Below, piece by piece: positions 55,277-64,000 of a DNA stretch of 64,000 nt. Origin of the DNA: Prorocentrum cordatum (Eukaryota; Sar; Dinophyceae; Prorocentrales; Prorocentraceae); contig CAUYUJ010018623.1 of assembly GCA_963575745.1 (NCBI GenBank), positions 50,001 to 114,000 on the forward strand, read 5' to 3'. Numbering within the stretch: the stretch's first letter is position 1; each line of letters starts with the position of its first letter. The notes beneath the pieces were generated by a model, which ran no database searches, was not told the origin of the DNA, and was given only the letters and a program-made list of their open reading frames with translations. The position numbers and the translations under genes were made by a program.

Positions 55277-55349
55277 GACGACAGGCGTTTTCTCCGTCGT
55301 CCCCATCGCCCTCGCCATCGCAAGCTGCCGCCTTCCAGCAGGTCCTGCC

Positions 55350-55350
55350 A

Positions 55351-55383
<33 letters not shown>

Positions 55384-55395
55384 TGCTGCTCCACC
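55350..55395 (+). repeat. (CTG)n microsatellite
   Basis: CTG run just after the preceding stop codon. Confidence 0.9.
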
Positions 55396-55439
55396 TCCCC
55401 CTCCTGCTTCTCATCCTGCCTCTCCTCATCGGTCTGTGA

Positions 55440-56774
55440 ATGCCAAATGTCCAAGCAACGAAGTTGCGAGGCTCAACTGTCAAAACAAAAAAGCTTTGAG
55501 GCTTAATTTTGAAAACAAGAAAGTTGCGAGGCCCCATTTTGAAGAAATAATGGCAGGCCCAATTTTGAAAGATATAAAGGTCGGAGGCCCACTTTTGAAA
55601 AAAAAAGCTCAATTTCGAAGGCAAAAAGTAAGTTGCGATGCCCATTTCTTCAACAAAAAAAGTTACGAGGCAACAAATTTGATAAACAAATAAAGTTGCG
55701 ATGAACAAAATTGAACAACATAAAGTTGCGAGGCCCACTTTTGCAACGCAAAATAAGCTCTGACGCAAAACTTGTGAAAACAATAAGTTGCGTTGAAAAC
55801 ACGTTGGGAAACAGTGATGCTGCGAGGCCAAATTTTGAAAACAAATGAAGCATTTTTAAAACATGGTAGGTTTTTCTTTAGTTTGTTTAAAAAATTCTGT
55901 CGAGGCCCAAGTGTGAAAATTGCGATGGCAAAATTGGTCAAGAAGAAATGCTGCGGGGGAAAAATTGGAAAACAGCATCGAGGCCCAGTTGTGTCAAAAA
56001 AAAAAAAAGTTGGGCGGGGCAACGAGGAACCTGGCCCCGCGCGGCCCGCGATCGTGGCCAGAGGCTCTGTCAAGCAAGCTCCAGGCTTGCCAGGCTCACG
56101 GCGCTGGGCAGCCTGAGCGTCGACCTCCGAGGCGGGGGGAGGCGCGTCGAAGGTCGGGCGCCGCGAGGGCGCGTGCTTGGAGGAGAGGCGGAACGTCTCC
56201 TCCGACCAGATGCTCACGGCGCCCTCGAGCTGGCTTACGGTGACGTCGTCGATGTCCGCTTCAAACCGGGCCCAACATCCACGCCGCCCCCGCTGCCTCG
56301 TACTCTTTGGCGCGGGAGGAGCTCGCAACCAGAGTTGTCGCGAGATTTTTTTTTTGCGAAAATATAGCTGTCGGTGGGGATTTTTTTTTTAAAAAAAAGA
56401 AATGATAAATTTGCAGCGGGGATTTTTCTTTCAATAAAGTTGCCGCGGGGGGGAAAATGAAGAGTAAAATTGTCGCCGGGGAAAAAATTGGAACAGCGTG
56501 AAGTTGCCGGGTGTTTTTTTGTTTGTAAAAAATTTGTCGGGGGGATTTTTTGCCTGAAAAAATAAAATTGCCGGGTTGGGCAAATTTTTGATAAACAAAA
56601 GCAATTTGTCGTTGCGACAACTTTATTTTCAAAAAATGCAAACCATAATGTGGAACAATGTTTTTTATCAAAAAAAATGTCGCTGCGACAACTTGATTAA
56701 GCAATCTTGAAAAGTAAAATTGTCGGGCGGATAAAATTTGAAACAGAAAATAAAGTTGTCTCTGCGACAGCATT

Positions 56775-56805
<31 letters not shown>

Positions 56806-58110
56806 GCCGGGCGTAAAAACACATGAAAAAATGGTTGTCGTTGCGACAATTTTTTTGAAACAGTTTTGAAAATGTCGTTATATATATATAAAATGAAATT
56901 GTGGAGGAGGTTGTGGAAGAGGAAAACCAGGGGCCATGCCGTATTTTATCATATTTCGAAACCGGATGAAATAAGCGAACATTGAATCTGCATGTAGGGC
57001 TCTTGAGGTGTGGACTTAATGAAAAACCCGATATATAACCACAACTCAAGATCCCAACGTAAGGATTCAATGCTCGCTTATTTTACCCGGTCCCGAATTT
57101 TGATAAAATAAGCGAACGTTGAATCGGCGCGATGGCCAGCGGATTTGCCGCATCTTGGCCCGAGGAGCTGTGGCAGCGGAACAAATTCTTGACAAAAATC
57201 AAGTTGTCGGGGGGGGGGGGAGATTCGTGGAAAAAACAATAAAATTATCGCGTGCGAGCAATTTTGGGACAAAATGTCGCTAGGGAAATTTAGAAAACAA
57301 TAAAGTTGTCGTTGCGACAACCTTATTAAAACAATTTGAAACCATAAAGTTGTCGGGTGGATTTTTTTCATAAAAAAAGACGTTGTCGTTGCGACAACCT
57401 CATTTTTTAAAAAAAGAAGAAGGACAAATAAGGTTGTCCGGCGGAAAAAATTGGACAGGAAAAAGTTGTCGCTGCGACAGTTTTACGTAAAAAATAAATA
57501 CAAAAAGTTTTTTTTTTTTTTCAAAAAAATCTTTTAAACAAAATAAACATGGCATTGTTTCCCTTCTTCTTCATCGCGACATTTTTTCTTCGATTTTTTC
57601 TCAATGCAACTTTTATTAGTTTCAATATTTTTCCTCGCGACAATTTTATTCTTCCTCCTCTATGTAAAAAAGTGCGTATCAACTATTTCACATTTTCATC
57701 TTTTATTATTATTTCGGCCGCTCAATTTTATTGGTCTCAAAATTTGTTACCTCATTTGTTTGTAAAAGTGGGCCTCGCAGGTTTATGCGTGTACATATAT
57801 ATTATATTATGCCACTCAGAACTCGCGCCTCACAAATTATTTTTCGGCAGCATTGGGCATGCAAATGTTAGTTTTTGCAGGCGTATTTTCCTCGCATTGT
57901 TTTTTCTCAGAATTGGTCCTCGCGCACATTTTTCTTCAAATTTGGGCTCCGCAGCTCTTGTGTTTTCAAAGTGTCGCCGCGCATCTTTAGTATTTCAAAA
58001 AAAAAATGGAGCTCGCACCTGTCGCCTTTTATCTTTCCCAAATTAAGTTTTTCTTTGTAAATTGGGGCCCGCTTTTTTTTCCTTTCAAAATTGGGCTTGG
58101 CACGTTTCCC
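55440..58110. repeat. AT-rich island of inverted AAGTTGCGAGGCCCA-type repeats
   Basis: The left part (55440-56010) repeats AAAGTTGCGAGGCCCA(A/C)TTTTG at 25-60 bp. The right part (57600-58110) carries the inverse (CAAAATTGGGC(T/C)..., CCTCGC). Between them, 56340-57530 repeats TTGTCG(T/C)TGCGACAA palindromes separated by A/T runs. It differs sharply in composition from the surrounding GC-rich genes. No gene is seen apart from the inverted fragment at 56030-56345. Confidence 0.8.
56030..56345 (-). pseudogene. Inverted partial copy of transposase-like block 1
   Basis: On the minus strand it reads RAKEYEAAGAAWMLGPV, then, after a frame change, DIDDVTVSQLEGAVSIWSEE, SSKHAPSRRPTFDAPPPA and CLTEPLATIAGRA. 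It matches about 51440-51730. Identity is high but not complete, and one frameshift is present. It is embedded in the AT-rich island with no flanking parts of the gene. Confidence 0.85.
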
Positions 58111-58431
58111 AAGATTGGAGCAGGAACACATCGACGAGGAGGAGGCGGAGGCAGAAGGAGGGGGGCGAGGGGGGGCAGGAGGACGAGGAGCAGGACGAGG
58201 AGAGAAAGCAACATCACCAGCAGCAGCAGGACCAGCACCCGCAGCAGAAGCAGCAGCCGCAGCAGCAGCAGGGCAGAGAGGATCAGACTGCGGCAGTTCT
58301 CGGCGTAAGGCAACCACCTGCGCGCATGGGCCAGGCGCTTCCTTCTTCTGGAGGCGACGACCGAAAAGCTAAAGTGAGGCGCTGCCTCTGGCGCGCCTGC
58401 TGCCTCTGGCGGATTGCTGACTTTGTTGCCG

Positions 58432-60312
58432 ATGGGGAAGGTTTGCCGGACCTGCAAGCAACGTTCCCGCGACGATGGGTCGTGCAGGAATCGTGATTGT
58501 AGAGAGTTCCGCCCCGGACGTACGGGGCAACGCTTTAAGCTGAAGCGGCTGCAGAATCTCCTTGGGGACGTCGCAAAATGCCTCGGTGACTTCGTTCAGG
58601 GCGGGTGCGTCGCTTCGCTATGTCACAGGCTCGATGTTCGCATGGGCATTTTGGCAGGCATTGTGCTGCGAGAACACTTCGCTGCCTGTGGCGCGTTGCG
58701 TGTGGAGGTTCTCTGCGTGGCGCTCATCTGCTACTGGCAGTTGGCACCCGCGTGCGTCCTCAACTACGTGCTGCGCCACAAGGGCGAACTCGCGGCGGCC
58801 GACGCACAGGGGCGCGCAGCCTTCTACGAGCGCGCGCGGCAGGAGGCCATGGCGATTGCGCAACCCAAGGTTTTTTTTTCGGTCGCTGGCAATCGCCGCG
58901 AGGCCACCGTGGAGCTCGCACCGCGATCGAAGGTGCGTGCTTTGGGCGGCGCGGCCGCTGACTTCTTCACCTATCACCTCGTGATGAATCCGGCCAAGAG
59001 GAGGACAGGGCAGTGTGAGTTCGAAATCCTCATGGAGAACTTGCGCGCTGACCGTTTGGAGGTTGCCACCGAACTTGTAGTGGCATCATTTGCTATGTCT
59101 GGAGCGACTGCTGCCTCTGGCGCAACGTGCGTCGAAAACGAGGTGCATCTGCGTGCGGTGGGGCTGTGGTCACATGCGACGCATGCGCGCGCAGCGTTCT
59201 TGCGGTGGCTTTTCCGGGCAGAGGGCGTCCGACGGAGTTCCTCCGAGAGGGATTGGCTTTTGCTTGCTGGCATGGGCTCTGGCGCTGAGTAGGGGATCGA
59301 GGCTGCCGGGGATATCGGATACGAGGGCGCCGTGCAGATTTGCAAACTTATCTCTCAGGATTTGTGGGCTGCCCCTGGCGCCACGCATGAGCTCGATGAT
59401 ATGATTTGCTTCCTTTGCCTTTCTCAGAACGACGCGGAGGTGATCGAAGGTGAAGCGATGCCAGGGCCAGCACCCCCTGTTACTGTATTTGGTGACTTGG
59501 GTAATGTTTTTGTTGAGGTTCCAGCACGTGTGAGGCTAAGATCGAAGCAGGGTGGCTCCTCGGGACCTCCTGCCGCCGCAGATTCTCAGGCTGCCTCTGG
59601 CGCCGCCTCGTCCGCTGGTTCTCCTTCTGATGGCTCCTCGGGATGTGATGCCGCCGCGGCAGATCCTGAGGCTTCCTCTGGCACTGCCACTCGCAGTGGT
59701 TCTCCTTCCGGTGGCTCCTCGGGGCTTGATGCCGCCGCAGATTCTCAGGCTTTCTCTGGCATCGCCAGTCCCGCTGGTTCTCCTGCTGGTCCTACTACGA
59801 AGCGCCCGCGCTGGCGTGTTGGGGTTCTGCCGCAGCCGCGTCCGGATCTGAACTGGCAGGTCGTGCGGGACAGGTGCCTCTGTGGCATCCTGGAGTTTTT
59901 GCCGTTTGTTGTGCAGGCGCGGTTTTCGCGGAGCCCACGCAGTGAGCAGCGCAAAACCATGCCTCTCGTGCGGGGGTGGGGCTCCGAGAGCTGGGAGCCC
60001 GTCCGCTGCCGCGTGCAGTGCGTGTTTCTCGCAGACGTGCCGCACTTAGCACTCGCTGCCTCTGGCATGTCAAGCGGAACTATGTATCGCGCTCTCGGTT
60101 GCGCGATGGATCTCTGTGACCATCTCGCTTCGCGGCCTCTTCCGGCAGACCTGGAACTTCGGTGCATGGCGATCGTGCGGCGCGCGCTCAAGTTGGAGCT
60201 GAATCGCGATCACGTCGACGCCATGGCTAAGCACTTCCGCGAAGGAGGGTGTTTGCACCGTCCTTGCGTTGACAATGTGGAGCGTTTCGTTCTCATGCGC
60301 ATGCCGTGCTGA
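58432..60312 (+). pseudogene. Protein of unknown function with C2-C2 motif, internal TAG
   Basis: The ATG at 58432 (MGKVCRTCKQRSRDDGSC) opens the frame; an upstream TTG at 58414 is less likely. Near the N-terminus is a C-x2-C-x8-C-x4-C set (CRTCKQ...GSCRNRDC) that could bind zinc. The frame runs to TAG at 59290-59292 (MGSGAE, stop), then continues in the same frame as coherent protein (GIEAAGDIGYEGAVQICKLI, DLWAAPGATHELDDMICFLC) to TGA at 60310-60312, about 626 codons in all. The middle (about 59560-59800) is an A/S/G/P-rich spacer with four degenerate motif copies. After it come RPRWRVGVLPQPRPDLNWQV and a Cys-containing tail (GGCLHRPCVDN). No family is recognised. Composition and motif content match the neighbouring genes. 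Without the TAG this would be an ordinary gene. Confidence 0.5.
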
Positions 60313-60769
60313 CGGTTGCTGCCTTTGACGCAAGTGTGTGGCTGCTTCTGGCGCCCCGTGGTCCTTTCGTAGATGGCAAGAGTGACTTTTCTTTCGCGCC
60401 TTCTCATGGAAAAGAAGCCACTGCTCCTCTCAACCATCGCGCGAGCTACCATTTGATGCTGACGCTGCTTCCGACCTCGCCCTCACTCTCTGCAATCCAA
60501 CCGACTCCTTACCCTTGCCCGAGGATATTCCATCCTCAGGTTCGCTCCCGCCCTCATCTTCCCCACCGTCGCCCTCTGCTCCGAGGTCATCTTCGTGCTC
60601 AGTTTCATCCCCGCCTCGCGCTACCCTTGCCTTCACCTCTTAGATTTCTCCGTGCTTATTCACAGCCTCACCCTCATCTTCGCAGCCGCCATCGCGGTCG
60701 TCAATCGCAGCCTTTTCGGCTCAACAACGCCTCTGGCGTTGGCGCCCGAGGCGCCGCGCGCGGGGCAGC

Positions 60770-62810
60770 ATGGAGAAGCGTGCCCGGGACTCGCGCGCGG
60801 CTGCCTCTGGCGCCGAGGGTCCGGGCTTCGAATTTGCGGAGGCGGACAAGATTGCAAACCGCGCGCTGCAGTGGCGAAAGGAGCACCCGTGCAGAAATTA
60901 TGTCGACCTCCAGATTCGGGCCCCATCGGGGGGCCATTGTAAAGTCGAAGACCAGGTTGCAGGAGGAGCGTGCACGCGCATCGTCGGTAACCAGTGCATT
61001 CGCGAAGATGTCCTGATTCCTCTCTCCCAGGAAATTCGCCCAGGAAAGGGCGTGCCCCCAGTGGGGGGCAAGAGTGCTGAGTTGAGGGTGCATACAGGCG
61101 CTGCTACTGGCGCGACGATGCAGCACGCGACAAATGTGCACCGCATGGCCGAGTTGGCTTCCTCGCATCCCCTCGCGTCCACAGTGGGCATTCACTATTA
61201 CGAGGACTGGATTGAGAGCCCAGAGGACACGCGAGGCCGAGCGACAAAGGGCAACCAGAGCCAGTTCTTCCTAACAATCAGCCTCGCTTGTACTGGGATG
61301 GTCCTCAAGGTGGGCCTCTCCGCGAGAAAGACTCACAATGATCTGTTGCGTATCTGGTGGGTCCCAAACAAGGCATGCGCGGCTACGAGGACAGCGAGCT
61401 ACATCAGGGCTGCGCGGCAGGTGTTTTTCGACATCACGGAGCTGGATGTAGAAAGTGTCTTTCCCTGCCGCGAGGATGAGACGTGGGCCAGCGAAGACGA
61501 CGCTGCCTCTGGCGCGCCCGCTGCCTTTGCAGCGCTCGCGGCGCCACCCGACGAGGAAGCGAAGCGGGAGATTCGGCTTCGGCCTCCGCGCGCCGGCGAC
61601 GCGAAGGACACGGGGCGCTTAGTGTCACTGTTCGACGAGGACGGCAGCAGTGACGACGACTGCGACAGTTCAGAATCGGATGACGTTGCCTCGGCCGCGG
61701 AGAGTGGTGCTGTCTCTGGCGCAGTGCGTGGTGCTGCCTCAGCTGCCTCTGGCGCATTCGCATTGCGTGGCTCCTCGCTTGCCGCTGGCACTCCCCGTTC
61801 CAAGCATATTCATTTCAATGCTTGTTCGGGCTGGCCGCGGGCAGCAATAAAGTGGCTGTGCCAGCCAGGCCTGGTGAAGGAGCGGCGACGACGCATTTCC
61901 CGACTCATCAAGGCAATGACATCGGCGTGCGAGCACATTCCTCACCCTCATGATGTGATGGCAGGCATCGACCACTGGAACGACACACACGAGCACAGGA
62001 ACCAAAGGTGGGACATTGTGCGCGCCTGGGCGCCACAGGAGATGCACTACCTCCGCGAGCTGACGGACGCCTGGAAAGACAATTCTTTGGACGAGGAGAA
62101 TTATTGGCTTTGCAACGCCTGGCCCAACTTGATTCCCGATGCCTCTGGCGCGCTGCGTGTGGAGTGCCTGCCCCGGGATCATCCCGGATGGGGCCCCCTG
62201 CGCGAGGTGTTCGGAATCAACAGCATCCCAGAATTATTGAAGCACTTGTTCAACAAGCACGACGGGAAGGTCAGAGTTGTTCGGTACTCCGGCTGGACGC
62301 GTCTGCAGCACAAGTGCGTGACTCATCCTCGAGTCTGGCATTCCCAGTTCGCCAGGACCGAGAGTTCGCTGAGTTTTTTGTATTGGAGAGACAAGACAAA
62401 CTGGCTCGAGTGGCACGACGTTGACAGGATTCTCAACGAGCAGCCTGACGGCCAGACGACGCTGCTCCGTCGTGCTCCCGCTGCCACCTGGCGCGCCTCC
62501 TGGGATGTTCGAGGTGGACATGCGATTGGGACAAGTCGTGACGCTCGCACAGATGTTCGCTCTGGGCGCAGAGTACTGCACTGCCTACGACATGTACAAA
62601 CTGTACATGGATCTGCCCATCCTCGTCCACAAGCACAAGAGGGAGAATCATATCGACCGAGAGCGCAGGCAAGACTCGACAGCTGTCCATGCCGAACAAA
62701 GGGGCCAGGACGAAGTGAGCGCGAGCGCAATGACTTCCAGCTGCCTCTGGCGCTTCTTTCCTTTCAGAACGCACTGCCTTCCAGCTGCATCTGGCGCTCC
62801 TTTTCCTTAG
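60770..62810 (+). CDS. Protein of unknown function, paralogue 1 (probable frameshift near 62480)
   Basis: The ATG at 60770 starts MEKRARDSRAAASGAEGPG. The N-terminal domain (to about residue 230) includes VLIPLSQEIRP, MQHATNVHRMAELASSHPLA, RGRATKGNQSQFFLTISLA and RAARQVFFDITELDVESVF. It is shared with the partial gene at the window end. A Ser/Asp-rich linker (DEDGSSDDDCDSSESDD) follows, and motif copies add AASGA stretches. The second half is Trp-rich (DHWNDTHEHRNQRWDIVRAW, YWRDKTNWLEWHDVDRILNE). The frame stays open to 62929, but after about 62470 convincing protein lies in the next frame (MFEVDMRLGQVVTLAQMFAL, YDMYKLYMDLPILVHKHKRE), which stops at 62808-62810. The switch coincides with a one-base-longer motif copy (GCTGCCACCTGGCGC). 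No function is assigned. Confidence 0.55.
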
Positions 62811-62928
62811 CGGCGGCGCCCTGGACTGCTTCGCGGTTTCTGTTCCGCGCGCTCGCGAGAAAAATCTTGCTCGTGCTGCTGTTGCTGTTGCTGCTGCTCC
62901 TCAATGCTGTTCAGGCTGCTCCTCACTG

Positions 62929-62929
<1 letters not shown>

Positions 62930-62973
<44 letters not shown>

Positions 62974-63060
62974 CCTCCTCCATGCTGCTGCTGCTGCTCC
63001 TCAGTGCTGCTGAGCTGCTGCTGCTGCTGCTCCTCCTTCTCTCCTGCTCCTCCCGCTCTT
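62930..63060 (+). repeat. (GCT)n-rich tract
   Basis: CTG/GCT runs with CTCCTC interruptions between the two paralogues. Confidence 0.9.
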
Positions 63061-63217
63061 CGCCTCCTCGCTCATTCTCCTGTTGCAGGCCTCTCCTGTC
63101 CTTCCGCCGTCCTCGCTCCTTTGGTCGCAGCGTTTGTAGGCTCGAGCCGCTCGACCGTGCAGCTGCGGCCGCGCCTGGCCCCTGGCTGCCGCCCTCGCGC
63201 GTGTCGCCCGCGTCATC

Positions 63218-64000
63218 GTGGGGAAGCGTGGCCAGAGGTCGGCTGCCTCTAGCGCCGGGGACTGTGACTTGGCTGCCTCTGGCGCCGAGGACGACGACCT
63301 GACCAGCCGTGTGCTTCGGTGAAAGAGGGGACACCCAGCAAGAGATTATGTTAAGCCGCCGCTCCAGCATTTCCAACCGTCGGACGGACTCGGTGCTGGT
63401 ACCCTCGTGCACTCCGTGCGATGTGGGTTTTACTCGCGGACGAGGTTCGGGAAGTTTGCTGGCGATTTAGTTTTGATTCCCATGTCTCGGAGAGTTCCTC
63501 CGTACGTCCAGCCAGTGCTCGGAGAGTCCGCGTTGCTCGTGTATGATACCGGGCCACTTGCCTACCCAGAGCACTGTGCGATGCAGCACGCGATGAGTGT
63601 TGACCGCATGGGCGCTCTTGCGGCGACGCATCCTCTCGCGGCGACGCTCTTATCCCATGTGAAGCTGGGGTGGAGCGAGAGGGTGCGAGATAGTCGAGGC
63701 CGCGCAAACGATGGCTTCGACCAGAGCCCCTACCACCTTTCAGTCAGTTTGGCAGGCTACGGGGGTGGCAAGACCCTTTACATGGGCCGTGCCACGAAGG
63801 GTGTTCGTGACAAGGACATGTTTGGTCTCTGGTGGCATCCGACGGGTCCAGACTGGAATGACACGCACATCAGGGCTGCTCGGCAGCTTTTCTTCGACGT
63901 CTGCGAGCTGGATGTCGAGAGTGTCTTTCCAATGGACGAGGGCGATGGGCCGTCGGCTGGCGGCGACCCCGCAGCTGCCTCTGGCGCGCTCGCGGGATCA
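63218..64000 (+). pseudogene. Paralogue 2 of the 60770 gene, partial, start lost and TGA at a Trp codon
   Basis: In one frame from 63218 to the window end the sequence aligns with the 60770 protein: VGKRGQRSAASSAG (versus MEKRARDSRAAASGAE), then DLTSRVLR, stop, KRGHPARDYVK (versus KIANRALQWRKEHPCRNYVD). After it come VLIPMSRRVPPYVQ, MQHAMSVDRMGALAATHPLA, RGRANDGFDQSPYHLSVSLA and RAARQLFFDVCELDVESVF. The stop at 63320-63322 (TGA) sits at the Trp of paralogue 1, and the initiator ATG is GTG. The rest, 63323-64000, is 226 codons without a stop and continues beyond the window. It is either a pseudogene of recent decay or a gene whose true start lies elsewhere. Confidence 0.6.

Larger units (their letters stand above)
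51081..63986 (+). repeat. Dispersed 14-bp motif GCTGCCTCTGGCGC, about 30 copies
   Basis: Clear copies near 51115, 51379, 51905, 52304, 53580, 54361, 54757, 55149, 58381, 58399, 59109, 59590, 60055, 60801, 61503, 61741, 62138, 62740, 63268 and 63973, with one-mismatch copies among them (52845, 53560, 59369, 61716, 62780, 63241). Copies occur in all three coding frames (AASGA, CLWR, LPLA). Nearly all lie in coding text, in plus orientation. In the first 50 kb I see it only near 40500-40550. The core GCC-TCT-GGC is self-complementary. Confidence 0.85.

Noticed and set aside
62804-62929. Leu-rich membrane segment at the end of the 60770 open frame
   Set aside because: It is a CTG-run translation in a frame that has already lost protein character after about 62470.

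Overview
The window reads as nuclear DNA of a high-GC protist, most likely a dinoflagellate. Four observations support this. (1) A GC-AG intron of about 181 bp is built from a terminal-inverted-repeat element (introner type). (2) A sequence close to the dinoflagellate spliced leader (relict SL) lies at 39600-39619, just after short TTTAGGG-like repeats. (3) A decayed LINE-type reverse transcriptase with an RNase H region fills the left end. (4) Satellites, foldback elements and microsatellites dominate the sequence. A Prorocentrum-like genome is my guess from the GC content and gene style; the genus is not proven. I see no bacterial operon, CRISPR array, rRNA or tRNA that I can support.

Layout. 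0.4-2.5 kb: LINE remnant on the minus strand. 2.5-20.3 kb: almost purely repetitive. It holds GGA/CCT tracts, an 11-bp G-rich satellite (three composite copies), a ~0.5 kb palindrome, a 12-bp ATCGAT-rich array, several MITE-like families with clear inverted termini, and 21-bp and ~63-bp satellites. 20.3-25.9 kb: ~0.8 kb units repeated in tandem. One unit is split by ~2.4 kb carrying a minus-strand two-exon gene, and 18-bp direct repeats flank that gene region. 26-33 kb: more MITE-like copies, a near-perfect 156-bp foldback, ACAAT/AATGC and GATA arrays. 33.3-37 kb: a large inverted duplication. 33.3-50.85 kb: a higher-order satellite field in which a 90-bp satellite and a 42-bp (2 x 21) satellite alternate, joined by two recurrent junction sequences. 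The field is interrupted at 39.1-40.8 kb.

50.9-64 kb is the only gene-dense part. It has a broken hAT-like transposase-like gene (about 51.0-55.3 kb) and an AT-rich inverted island (55.4-58.1 kb) that holds a second, inverted copy of part of that gene. A gene of unknown function with one internal TAG follows (58.4-60.3 kb). Last come two tandem paralogues of unknown function (60.8-62.8 kb, and 63.2 kb running off the end). The second paralogue has lost the ATG of the first and has TGA where the first has a tryptophan codon. A 14-bp motif, GCTGCCTCTGGCGC, is scattered about 30 times through these genes in all three frames, and several copies sit where the reading frame changes.

How the parts relate: most coding sequence looks like mobile-element or multicopy-family protein in various stages of decay. 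The best intact candidate is the two-exon minus-strand gene at 21988-23638. All coordinates and similarities were read by eye. No alignment or database search was run, so boundaries of degenerate repeats are approximate.
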